NCBI GenBank assembly: GCA_025093985.1
Contig: JACAAK010000003.1
Span: 744,001-808,000, forward strand
From: Calvatia gigantea
Lineage: Eukaryota > Basidiomycota > Agaricomycetes > Agaricales > Lycoperdaceae
Direction: 5' to 3'
DNA: 64,000 bases
Shown: in pieces, positions 44,177-54,570 of the stretch
Layout: the number at the start of each line of letters is the position of its first letter
How positions within the stretch are numbered: position 1 is the stretch's first letter
Translations under genes and position numbers: made by a program
Notes under the pieces: model-generated
Databases searched by the model: none
What the model was told of the DNA's origin: nothing
The model's input: only the letters and a program-made list of their open reading frames with translations

Positions 44177-44439
44177 ATGAAATCTATTATTGTCACTTGG
44201 CTGACTGTGATCGCCCTCATCGCCTTTGTAGATGTTGGGAACTCATCGCCTCTGCCAGTATCATGCCACGGTAGCCTTGGTGAGTTCGCCGATCTCACCT
44301 GCTTGGCTCGGATGGCTTACAATCTCCAGACAATGGCGGCGTCAATCAAACTGCAGACAGTTGCGGTGCTGCGACGCCAACGCCGACTCCGACTCGGCCG
44401 CATTTTGGCTGGCCATTCAGAAGCTATGATGACGAGTAA
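44177..44439 (+). CDS. 70-residue secreted peptide, candidate RiPP precursor
   Basis: Two exons, 44177-44279 and 44330-44439. The 50-nt intron has a GTGAGT donor and a CTCCAG acceptor. Exon 1 encodes MKSIIVTWLTVIALIAFVDV, a clear signal peptide, then NSSPLPVSCHGS. Exon 2 encodes DNGGVNQTADSCGAA, a Thr-Pro repeat (TPTPTPTR), then PHFGWPFR and the end SYDDE before TAA at 44437-44439. The tail rich in Phe, Trp and Tyr, set between two arginines that could be protease sites, resembles a core peptide. UstYa-type precursors share the signal-peptide-plus-core layout but usually carry several core copies; here there is one. Two cysteines could also make it an ordinary small secreted protein. Without splicing, a 137-codon frame to 44590 remains open, but the splice signals are strong. 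Neighbours are UstYa oxidases and a methyltransferase. Confidence 0.6.
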
Positions 44440-44581
44440 ATTTCTGGTTATAATTAGAGTTTTCTCTACTTGTGATTTTGATTTCTGCATCGCGGTAATT
44501 GGTTGTGGTCGGAATGGAGGATATTGGACCGTATTGGACCACATAACAAGCAGTATAATTTATCTCCATCTTTCAGTCGTG

Positions 44582-45531
44582 CTAGCTTAAAGGCTTCCTC
44601 GCATAAGTGATAAAATGGCCTAACCAATAACCCGGTACCTCGTTCCACTCCCTGTGAAGGTCATCCATTAAGGCATCATACTCCTCTTCCTTTTTCACTG
44701 TCCCCTTCAACAATACCGCTTTCTTCATTGCACGAAATGCGCCACCAACACTCGCCGCATGTCCTTCACCCAGATCCCCACCCCACTTGCCCAACGGTAT
44801 CTCCCTGGGCACATGAGTAATATCTACAAATCCTACTTCCCTCAATAATTCTGGAAGCTCCGTTCCAATGTTCCACTTGAATCCCTTGTCGACAAAGGTG
44901 TCGTGCACAATTTTAATAGCTGGATGAGGTTTGTGCCCTTTTGGGGATTGCGTATTTGCATCGTTTTCGCTCAATTCAACCCATCCGCCGGGTTTCAAGA
45001 CTCGGTAGATTTCTCGAAGGGCAGTGGGCCATTGAGAAGCGAGAAGCGCGACCATTAACAATCTTTGGTGGACGTAGGAGAACCGTTCCGTCCATTGATG
45101 AGGTAGATCGAGGACGGAATTGATGGAAAAGGTCATGTTGTCGGGAAGGTCTGTGGGAAAAAGACGACTTTCGATATCGATGGCGTGAAAGCTGACTTTT
45201 GAGAGAGGCCCAAAACCTTGACAGACATCAAACAGCCAGGTGCCTGATACGGTTCAGTTGTTAACGAGTGGACATATGGAAACGTTGAATCCTACCTGCT
45301 GAGGCACCGATTTCCAAAACCTGATCTCCCTGTGCCAAATGGACGGGTGCCAAAATAAGACGGTCACCAAAAGCGGAAGTGAGATTTTTATGTTGCGCTG
45401 CGAGTCTGTGAGAGTCCTGATTGGCGCAGTGATTGAAGAGGGAAGGAACAAACAAACCGCTTTCGTTCCTCGCCGTCCACTGGGAGGATGTAGGCAGCGT
45501 TTGCAAACTTGGTGTAGTATCTCTCCATCAT
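44582..45531 (-). CDS. Class I SAM-dependent methyltransferase (LaeA-like)
   Basis: Three exons. The first begins MMERYYTKFANAAYILPVDGEERKR. A 52-nt intron (45406-45457) joins it to LAAQHKNLTSAFGDRL, the usual start of fungal LaeA-type methyltransferases. The second holds motif I, QVLEIGASAG, joined across an intron to TWLFDVCQGFGP. The third contains SVLDLPHQWTERFSYVHQRLL (post-I/II region), LREIYRVLKPGGWVELSE (motif III region) and a C-terminal FITYARKPLS, with the stop at 44584-44582. About 280 residues. The start is placed at the ATG-ATG at 45531 because upstream frames do not splice in phase. It is convergent with the secreted peptide gene. It might methylate a pathway product or act as a regulator like LaeA; sequence alone does not decide. 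Confidence 0.82.
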
Positions 45532-45975
45532 TGGTGTGGCTGTTGAACCTTCTGAGCTCTGTCAACAGAGAAACACAGCCGTTAATTCCAGGCTGTCGGC
45601 CTGCACCGACAGGCCCCACCTACCCATGAGCCCAGAAATCACAGGTACAAGCGTTGTCAATACGAGTTTTGAATAATACACGGATTAGAGATGAGCAGTG
45701 ATGGTGGTGGAAGTGATTAGAGAAAGAGTGTGGGATTGTCAATCAATGGTATATATATAGGAGAACCCTCCGAATCTATCTGTCAGTTTTCGGCAAATTG
45801 GTCGTTCCAAGCTTCATGCTAAGGGAGGTGAGGCCAACCAGATGTAGATTGGGGTAAGCGGCGCAATTGGAAAAATCAATGGGACGAACGTTGGGAAGGA
45901 AGGTGATGCTGGTGTGGAGAAAATACAAAGTACTGAAGCCTTTCCGTGTGAACCGAAAAGGCGTTCGGGAAAAGA
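45532..45975. other. Intergenic, promoter side of the methyltransferase
   Basis: Contains TATATATATA at about 45750-45759, about 220 bp upstream of the methyltransferase start. No gene is seen. Confidence 0.45.
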
Positions 45976-47154
45976 TCAACCACTGGGCGGTCCTATCATC
46001 ATTATAGCAGGAGGACGGGGAATCTCGGCACCAGCTACGAGAAGCGAGGTCACCAGTGGACATATCCACGCGTCTCTCAGCGCAGCTGTAAATGCTTCGA
46101 TGTCGACATCCTGGAGTCTCAAAATCCGCAAATGTGGGAAGGGGCGTAACAAATATGTTACCAGCGAGTGAGTAAACGGTGCGTTACGGATCGTCAGAGT
46201 ATGTAGTCTAGCGAAGGGAAGGGGGGTTGCGGCAATGTCGTTAATCATTCCGATCAAACTGCGCAAAGCGGGTCCTCGGACATTTTCCAGCTCCAGCTCC
46301 TCTAAGCCCATCGGATTTAAAGACGACCGCACGACCCGAGAAGGGAATTCCAGTTGGTAGTCCGAGAGGTGAATACATCTGAGGGTTCTGCTGTCAAAAG
46401 ACGGGGAATAGGGCTCCTGTGCAAGTGTGGGTCGTTGGTTCGAACTCGGCGGAGGGGTACCCACCAAACTCAGCTCCAAGAGTTGAGTCATGCAAGGAGT
46501 GGATGGGGTAGCTGGATGATTGTAGTCTAAAAGAGTGGTTTGATTGAGGATGCCCCCCGCAGCCCTCACTAATGTGAGTGATCGGATGCCAGAGAGAACG
46601 GAAGATCTGGAGGGGTGCATGCCGATGCCTTCAAGAATGAGGGTTTTGAATACCCTCGGATTGAAGGTAAATGGCCCAACATAGTGATGGTCTTCCACTG
46701 GCTGGACTTGCCGGATGACGAGGTTCTCCAAGGCTGGAAAATCACTAAAACTCGCGGCCACGCGAGATATGGTGAAATTACGGCCTATTATTCTCAGGTC
46801 GCGTAAACGTGAGGTGACAGAAGGATCCGTGATAACGGCTAGGAATTCCTTCGACGAAGAAAGGGACTGGATAAAGTTGGTGGAGTTCGTGAGAGCAAGA
46901 GATAAGAATAAAGCAGAAGATTGCGATCTTTGGAAGATACTCCGTGAAACGGAAGAGTGATGTGTGTGAGATAGATGTACATGAGTCCAATGGTGAGGAA
47001 GACCCAGGATAACTGAGCGCCAGCGACGGCAGACATGGGATAGTGTCAAGGGGATGGAGATAGAGCCCCTGGTATCCGAATATAGCTCTGCCTTATGGGC
47101 GATATCAAAAATTTCAACCAGTAGTTCTGTTGGTGTATCTGCGAATAAAACCAT
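45976..47154 (-). CDS. F-box/LRR protein
   Basis: An intron-less frame of 392 codons. N-terminus TPTELLVEIFDIAHKAEL, then LTLSHVCRRWRSVILGLPHHWTHVHL, the basidiomycete F-box. A long leucine-rich body follows with repeated L-x-x-L-x-L strands (FKTLILEGIGMH, LRCIHLSDYQLEF, LEELELENVRG, LHTLTIRNAPF, LRILRLQDVDIEAF). It is likely an SCF substrate receptor; the target is unknown. Length is in the usual range. It faces the E2 acyltransferase gene tail-to-head with a gap of about 280 bp. Confidence 0.85.
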   Translation of the reverse strand: MVLFADTPTELLVEIFDIAHKAELYSDTRGSISIPLTLSHVCRRWRSVILGLPHHWTHVHLSHTHHSSVSRSIFQRSQSSALFLSLALTNSTNFIQSLSSSKEFLAVITDPSVTSRLRDLRIIGRNFTISRVAASFSDFPALENLVIRQVQPVEDHHYVGPFTFNPRVFKTLILEGIGMHPSRSSVLSGIRSLTLVRAAGGILNQTTLLDYNHPATPSTPCMTQLLELSLVGTPPPSSNQRPTLAQEPYSPSFDSRTLRCIHLSDYQLEFPSRVVRSSLNPMGLEELELENVRGPALRSLIGMINDIAATPLPFARLHTLTIRNAPFTHSLVTYLLRPFPHLRILRLQDVDIEAFTAALRDAWICPLVTSLLVAGAEIPRPPAIMMIGPPSG

Positions 47155-47438
47155 GGAGGAGATGCTGAGCGGTACTGTTTGGTAGTGCTGACCGCCGAGG
47201 AAAATAAGCCAACAAGGGAAACATCATAAACACTTTATATAATGTATTCCCACACATCATAATCAATTAGAGGAATATCATCACCCAGATACCTAGCCAG
47301 TTTAGACGAGAGCTCAGCCTGATCAAATTTTTTGGCTGGCAATAAGTATAATCAACGACATGTTGTCTACCACTCATGAAAGTGTTGAAGATAAGTGTAA
47401 GAAACCAAACATTGCAACAGCTGCAATTCAACTCGCGC

Positions 47439-49191
47439 TCAGGCTCCGATCATCCGAGCTGGATCTTCAACATAAGCCCTCCAGCATTCAACAAATGCAG
47501 CCAACTCAGCACCCTCAACGACTCTGTGATCTGCACTCCAACTGATAGGCAACTTCAACCTCCTAGCTCCAGTTTGCGGAAGTAGGGTCCCAATACTTCT
47601 CGCTGACGTCCATGACCCATTCTGCTCGTCCAAGAGCAACGATAGCTACACCACCTCCTGGGACTAGGACGGGACTTGCGAAGACACCTCCGCCGATGCT
47701 GCCAACGTTGCTGACGGTGAGGGTGCCGCCACGCTTTGGCATCTCCTTGGGCGTTAGACCGCATGGTGTTTGACGCCCTAATAGATATGGCGGTCAATTG
47801 AGAAGCTACATTTTTACAAGTTAAGGTACGTACCGAGGTGCTGTAGGTTCTTGAGTTTGGCTTGGATGTCAAATACGGAGTTGGAGTTAATCCCGACGAG
47901 AGTCGGTGTATAAAGACCAGTTGGGGTGCTTAGCGCTAACGCGATATCAGCACCCGGACGTATGGTCAGCGTCGGTTTTGCGTTCCCTTGGGCCTGAGGA
48001 GTGATACTGCTACGGAATAGCGGCCATTCTATCATAGCAAGGGATAGCGACTTTATTAGCAACGGGAGGAAAGTGAGTTTGTTGAACCGTTGCGGTTCTG
48101 GGACGGGATCCTGGTTGGGAGCAGGGAACAGAGCGGAAGGGTTGACACCGACATACTCGGGCTTGCGTGATGAAGACGGTAGGTAACGAGCGGGTATACT
48201 CGAGTTGAGTGAGGATAAGACTTGGTGAAGATTGGTGACGTCAAGTGTAGTCGAATAGCCGAAGTGGGGTATCTCGAGGCTCTGCGGGTAAATAATTGGG
48301 TCAACCCTGCCAACCCACTGGATGCAAGGCCATTTACCTTTTCCATTGCTTTCCACATGTTGAATCTCGTACGATTAAGCTCAACCACAACGTCTTGCTG
48401 TTGGGTCGCAGGGGCTACAACCGAAGCCCCAGCAGTGAATGATCCGGATCCGGCCAGGTATGCATCCACGTCGCTCTTCTCAATACGATCGTCGCGACCA
48501 GAACCAGGAGCTAAAGCAGCCAGTTCAACGCCCTTTGAGCGTGCATAATGCCTCACTGACGGCATCGCGAGGATGTCTTGAGACCCACGTGAGGGTTCTG
48601 ACGGTTTGAAAACGGAAGGTGACTGTGGTGGGGTGACGTAGTTCGGGTCAAGGGGGTGTAGTCGCCGTTGAGGTTGTTGCTCGCTTTCAGGTGCCGATCG
48701 CAGAGGTTGTTGAGGTGGTTCTGACGACGGCGGTGGTTGAGATTCCTGGGGCTTATCGCCAATGGGTTCAACAGTGCCGGTGGATTCCGCAGCCTCCTCT
48801 TCTACTTCTATAATGCAAAGGCCCTCCCCAACCTTAGCAACATCACCCTCGTTTACAAGGATCTCCTTGACCACACCATCAAATGGGGATGTAATCTCCA
48901 CGCTCGCCTTGTCCGATTGAACTTCACACAGGGGATCGAACGCTGCGATAGTCGCAGAAGGTTTTACTGTCCTATGATAAGCTCTCAGGATGGTCCAAAA
49001 ACATATAAGACCCGAACACTGACATACCACTTAATGATTTCACATTCTGTGATGCCTTCACCTATATCCGCAAGCTTGAATTTCTGGAGCGTCTTTGCAT
49101 AGCTTGGCAAAGAAGAGTGAAATCCTCTGTGGATGTAGTACCTGTATACATTAGTGGATCTGCCTGCAAGACGCCGGAGAGGGTATATCAT
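47439..49191 (-). CDS. DBT: Branched-chain 2-oxoacid dehydrogenase E2 (dihydrolipoyl acyltransferase)
   Basis: Mitochondrial E2 core of the complex that degrades Leu, Ile and Val oxo-acids. MIYPLRRLAGRSTNVYRYY is a mitochondrial presequence. The lipoyl domain reads FKLADIGEGITECEIIKW, joined to VQSDKASVEITSPFDGVV with the lipoylated Lys in SDKAS. A Pro/Gln-rich linker follows, then the E3-binding domain (AMPSVRHYARSKGVELAALAPGSGRDDRI). The catalytic domain has IPHFGYSTTLDVTNL, LTFLPLLIKSLSLAM, GGTLTVSNVGSIGG and SADHRVVEGAELAAFV, with the catalytic His and Glu in place of the more common Asp. The frame between EWVMDVSEK and RLKLPISWSADHR is kept only by a 34-nt GT...AG segment (about 47584-47617) or by assuming an indel. 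Length about 500 residues, normal. Confidence 0.88.
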
Positions 49192-49954
49192 GGTCAAGAA
49201 GAGAAGGATGGAGCCGGAAACGATTCCTGCTCAGAATAAATTCAAGTCTACGGAGCATGGAACAGACCCTAACCTGGGGTTAGGGGCTACTCAGGGAGCT
49301 CGGAACGTAAATCCCTTCCCTGAACCCGCAAGCTGCCCACGAAATTAAAGAAATTGCGAAAGTGTGCCTCATCGCACAGCTGGGGTTTATATTTCCGAGG
49401 TTGTTAAAGAATCTCGCCCGGTGAGGCGTTTGTTTGGGGATAAACCAATATTGGGCTTTTGCCTCCACCGGTCGGAAAGTACCTGATGAAAGTTGAAACG
49501 CATCACATGTTAACTGGACCCCGATAACACTTCGCACGATTCAGCTCGCTGTCTCATTCGTTGTCCTAGCCGAGTAGAATACCTGAGCCTTTAATAACCT
49601 CATTCTCTCCTCCGACCAAGAGACACTCCCAAATGAAGGTTAACAACAGCAGCTTCACCTGAGTAAACGGCTTCGCCATAACTATGACCTTCATTTATCC
49701 AGAAACCGGTAGGTCGATCCTCAGTGGAAAACCACCAGGGGGCAAGTTCGAAGGTCGCGTAAGTCGTTGGACCAAGTGATTTAGGCACAGACGTGGATTT
49801 CGGAGGAGCGTCGATAAGTATATTTTTGGAGCTGAGGGGTATAGCAAACGTCGTGAGAAGAGAACCGGCACGGCGGACTTTGGATAGCCGATCATGCCAA
49901 CTGTCATGGTCCCCTGGCGAACAATACACGATCCTCCTAGAATCCTTGTTCAAA
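49192..49954. other. Intergenic, no gene recognised
   Basis: Minus-strand frames up to 130 codons (49992-49600) overlap the SDR 5' end antisense and show no domain. Confidence 0.4.
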
Positions 49955-51039
49955 ATGCGAAGTAAAATACCAGGATCACTCCTTGCCATCATACCATTAG
50001 CAGTCGCGTTACGCTATTTAATCAGAGCAAGCCGGTCCCGCACAAGAAAAATTCCACCAACCCAAGAACGCGTCTTAATTTTGGGTGCATCATCCGGGAT
50101 TGGGAGATCCATTGCTCATAAATACGCGAGGAGAGGTGCGAGAGTATGTATTGTGGCGCGACGAGAGGTTAAGGTGGAGGAGGTTGTACAGGAATGCCGC
50201 GTGGAGAAAGGCAGCGAAGACGGAATTCTCGGATGTGCTGCAGATTTCACGAATGTGGAGGATATGGTTCGTGCCAGAAATCTGATTGCTGAAGGTCAGT
50301 GCGTCCTTTTCTACATTTAGGTGCGCCTTGTTTATAATTGCAACACAGAATGGGAGGGGATAGATACTCTTATTGTAGCCGCCGGCGTATCCGCTCTCAA
50401 ACCTCTACTGAGCATCGCAGGGCTTGAGTCAATCAGAGTTCGTGGACAACAGGAAGAATTTGACCCCCCGCAAGCAGACGCAAATGCGATCCAAAAGGTC
50501 GTTGACATCACAGCTGCGGCGACCACGGGAAACTATGTAGGGCCTCTCATCGCCGCCGTGACTTTCGTATGTCGTTCTTGCGCGTAAGAGGGTGTGCTCT
50601 TGCTAACTTGGCTGTTTTGTAGATCCCTATGCTGAGCGGTACCTCTATATCTCCTTCTATCCTTCTGGTGTCATCCCTTGCATCGGTCATACCCGCACCT
50701 ACCCGAGCGATCTACGCTTCAACCAAGTCCGCCTCACTCCTTCTCTACCAAGCTCTTGCGATCGAGCATCGCGGGATAGCTTTCTCACATCTCATGCCTT
50801 CAACTGTAGAAGGTGATTTCCGCGCCTCTGCTGTCGATGGCGGCTCTGTTCGTGAACAAGACCCTAACAAACACGGTCTGAAGAAGGGAGTTGTGGCGGA
50901 GCGATGCATCCAGGCTGTGGATCACGGAGACAAAACTGTGTTCATGCCTGGTGTGATGAGACTCGCGCATCTACTATATTGGCTTCTTCCTAGCTTCATT
51001 GAGTGGCGGGCTAATGTGAAATACGGGTTCGAACCGTGA
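49955..51039 (+). CDS. Membrane-anchored short-chain dehydrogenase/reductase
   Basis: Classical SDR with an N-terminal helix (IPGSLLAIIPLAVALRYLI). The dinucleotide-binding motif is LILGASSGIGRSIAHKY, then ARRGARVCIVARRE, IDTLIVAAGVSALKP (NNAG-like), VSSLASVIPAPTRAIYASTKSA (Ser, then YxxxK) and HLMPSTVEGDFR. Introns at about 50295-50349 and 50568-50622 remove stops and restore frame. The C-terminal hydrophobic segment (LAHLLYWLLPSFIEW) may lie on the membrane. About 320 residues. This resembles ER-located SDRs acting on lipid or steroid-type substrates, but the substrate is not deducible. Confidence 0.85.
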
Positions 51040-51558
51040 CTACGTCGCTTATCCCTACTTGGTTTTTAAGATAGTACTAAGTATTTTCATTTCAGTGTTG
51101 ATAAGGCTTTTCCTGTATTCCGTTTATTCCTAACGCAGAATCGTTCAGCAACTTCGTTCGTTGGCTGTCCCATTGGGGCGGAGGGGGCTTCGACAAGTAA
51201 GCAGGAATGACCGCTCGCTTTCACCCATACTTATGTCGGTCAAGAAGAGGGTATTGGATCACATAATCCCATGTCGTTGAGTAACCACGGCCCTGGCGCG
51301 GAATTTGGGTCGTTCCAAGATAACTTACATCAGAGCGCTGTTACAGCCTTGCACCACGTTCATCAAGAAAAAATGTGGCGAACGGAGACTTAGGTCGCTC
51401 CGCAACCCGTTTCAGTCGAACTTAGTCCACCAACCTAGCCCACAACTATTGACTTTTGTTCTTAGCCTTGTATTGATCTTGGAAGGGGGTATCTATGACT
51501 CTACAAACTCTCGGCGCCACCTCCACAATCCGCTGTCGAACAACCACCGCTGCCCAAC
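51040..51558. other. Intergenic, no gene recognised
   Basis: No domain-bearing frame. The following glutaminase-like gene starts at 51559. Confidence 0.4.
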
Positions 51559-54500
51559 ATGCTCTCTCCACTCTTCCTACAACTTATACCCATTTATGGC
51601 CTTCTGGCTTTTGCTCAAACATCTTTCCAGCTCGGGTATATCCCGCTAGCCCTGAAAACACCGTACTTGCATGCATGGATCATCAGTAACGAAGGGCAGG
51701 GTCCCGCAAATGTGTGGCCTAACTTTGCCTCGAGCGACCGGGCAAGTTACTTCTATAGCGTCGGTCTATCGCTTGACTTCGATTCTTTCAGGACTGACAG
51801 GAATACAGATGGGCTGGACTGATCCGCGTCGATAACAAAGGGTATCAGTGGATGGGAAACAGTGGATACAACCCCACGAGGACGGTGACGAGCGAAATCA
51901 CCCCTACCAAAAGCAGTTTCAGGCTTGAAGCTGGCCCTATCCAATTTAATGTCACGTTTTTCAGTCCCGTAGAGGTACGAGGTTTCCGTTTCGAGCTCAT
52001 TCTGATTAGTATCTCATCGGGTTTGCAGCCCACCGACTACCTGTATCCGGGTAGTCAACCGGATCCTGTTGTCTAGTCTTTTGGCCTTGTTCGTGACCCC
52101 TTGATCACCTATATTACGGATCAGCCCCCACAGGACCGAAGCGCCTACTGCCGGTCAGATTATCCCAACATTGAGGAAGTGGTACGTTCATCGACCACAC
52201 GAATTGACAACAAACACTTATCATCCCTTTGCTCAGGTGTTCACTTTTCTAAGTGACTTCCCGGGTGCAAATAATAGAAGCTTGGACTTGGACAACAAAG
52301 TCCTTGCTGCCGCACTTACCATCTCCCCCGAATATGCTGGTATCTTATCGCTCGTGGTAAGGCAGGTATTTGCGTCCATGGATATTACAGTCCCTTCAGC
52401 CCAGCCGGGACAATCTGGCAACACAGACGTGAGGATATTCATGAAAGATATCGGAGTGTCTTTGTGAGTCCCTAGATCCCCATTCCGTCAGGTCGGAGGT
52501 TAATGCTCACGTAATAATGCAGGCGAACTAATCCCGTCGAAGTCATCTATGGTGCACTCCCCGCTCTCACATTTTTCAATCCATCCTTAGCTGGTGATCT
52601 GCTCCAACCTTTACTCTCGAGTTCCAGTCATCATCTTGTTACATTAATCCTTATGCTGCTCCTGATCTCGGTGGGTTGCTTCCGCCGTCTTGATGGTCTG
52701 TTCTGATTTTTCCCAAGGCGCTAGCCACCCACTCGTCCCTGGTAATTCCACAGATACCCGCATCCTAGCTGTCGAGAGTAGGTGTTGTGGTGATCGGTTT
52801 TTTTCTGCCGCCTCACCTCATGCCTTAGACTGCGGAAATATGCTAATAATGGCATACGCACAAGCTTCCAAGTCAGGCGATGGCGCCCTCCTATCTCGTT
52901 ATGTGTGTCCCCCCTCTAGTTTATTTCGCTACCTTACTGATGTGAGCAGTATCCTGTACTACAACGCTGGGCGGATTTTCTGATTGAGAACGCTCTTCAC
53001 CCTCGTGGATCATTAATGCAGATGGCACCAATAATACGGATATGTCGAATTTAGCGCTCAAAGGCATTCTTGGCATCTACTCTATGGCGAAAATCACCGA
53101 GGCTGTGGGGGTGTCTAACACCACGTATATGGTTAGTTGTATGCGTAGAAGGCCGAAAGTGCGCTAAATTTCACTATTAGAATCACGCTACCCAGCTCAT
53201 CAAAGACTGGAAACAGCTCGCAATTGCGACAGACGGTCACACCCAAGCCGTCTATGGGCAGACGAATTCTTGGGGCCTAATGTGTAATCTCTTCCCCGCG
53301 GTATGGTTGGGTATGGGTCTGATTGAGGACACTGTATGTTGGATGTAACTTTCTCTGATCAAATCCGTAGAACTTATGTCGTGCAGGTTTTAGATCATCA
53401 AGCTCATTTTTACGCACAGCAGAGCTGTAGGTCTTCTCTAGAGTTATCCTCGCTGTTGCCGACCCGCTTATCTTATAGCTTCTGACTTTGGTTTGAGTCT
53501 GGATAGCTCACTGCCGGATGTCGCCTATCCTCGTAGGTCCAATCATCATACACTGAGATGTATACACACGATATCTCCGCAGATTGGACTTTAATGACCG
53601 CCGCAACAATACCCGACAGCTTGGCCACCGTTCGAAACAGGCTCATTGGATCAACGTATAAACGGGCATATATGCCAGATACCCAATTGCCCTTACCAAT
53701 GGCATACAAGCCGTCTAATGGTGATTTCCGGTCATGGGAGGTCTGTCATTTCATCCAATACTCAGCTCTGAGGACTAAAATCCTGTTCAAGTCCAATCCT
53801 AGGCGCCGCTTTTGCGCTGGTGGCTTTGGAGTGCGTGATACAGTCCACCTCCACCGAGGACCTATACTCAAACGCCCTCCAGCATCCAGAATGCCGATAT
53901 CAGAGCCCCGCAGACCGAGTCCTCCGGCCACCTTAGAACAAACACCGTTGGTGCGATCGTAGGCGGTGTCCTTGGTGGCTTTGCGTTCCTCCTCCTCGTA
54001 ACCACTGCAATTTTTCTCGTCTGGCGAAGACGCAAACAGCGACAGGACGCCGTTGCCATTCCCAATGAATATGAGGTTGTCCCATTTACTCACGATGGGC
54101 ACAACAACGACAGCAGTAACATGGCATCCCCGCTTAATCACACAGGTGTCAGAAGCAAGTGGAAGCCGGACGTGGGCCCGTCTTCGACCCCACTTCCAAC
54201 TGGAGTGACCACCACCCCTCAATTTATGATGTCCCGAAAACAAAGAGAAAGTTTGGGTCGTTCTCGTCGGCATGTCCCTATGCAAAGTGAGCCGGCCGTG
54301 GCATCTTCCTCAAATCCAAACCCAACGTCCATACTTGGGGCGGAGGATCTCAGAGCAGAGGTTGAACAGCTTAGGGAGGAGATGGAATCTATTCGACATA
54401 TAACAGAAGCTCCACCCGAGTATCTAAGCCCCCCTCCGTTTTCTCGTGTTCTTTTTTTTTTTGGTAAAGCGTTCGCCCTTCCAACTGGCATTAGGGTGTG

Positions 54501-54570
54501 GCATGCAGACACTCTTTTCGTAACCACCTTCCTTTCATTTTGTTTCATCCATATTGTTGCACTTGTGTAG
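51559..54570 (+). pseudogene. GtaA-like glutaminase with C-terminal membrane helix, degenerate
   Basis: The N-terminus MLSPLFLQLIPIYGLLAFAQ is a signal peptide, then PLALKTPYLHAWI, GLIRVDNKGYQWMGN and SEITPTKSSFRLEAGPIQFNVTFFSPVE, the start of the GtaA (DUF5127/DUF4965) fold. The expected 100 or so residues after SPVE (PFSY...YSDI region in relatives) are missing. Sequence resumes with FGLVRDPLITY, SPEYAGILSLVVRQVFAS, VIYGALPALTFFNP, NMLIMAYAQASKSGDGALLSRY, KGILGIYSMAKITEAVGVSN, TQLIKDWKQLAIATDGHTQ and DISADWTLMTAATIPDS. A late frame has TVGAIVGGVLGGFAFLLLVTT followed by WRRRKQR, a membrane helix with a basic stop-transfer, and a Ser/Thr-rich tail. Many introns are needed, and some joins (51733-51806, 52060-52085, after 53735) do not resolve cleanly. 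It is either a dead gene or one with an internal deletion. The end is approximate. Confidence 0.55.

Noticed and set aside
44177..44590. Single-exon 137-residue secreted protein
   Set aside because: The frame is open, but the part after 44280 is featureless while a consensus 50-nt intron yields a coherent short peptide ending at 44439. The spliced model was preferred.
51025..51040. GGTTCGAACC resembling a tRNA T-arm
   Set aside because: It is the coding end of the SDR (YGFEP); no acceptor, D or anticodon arms fit around it. No tRNA was found elsewhere.
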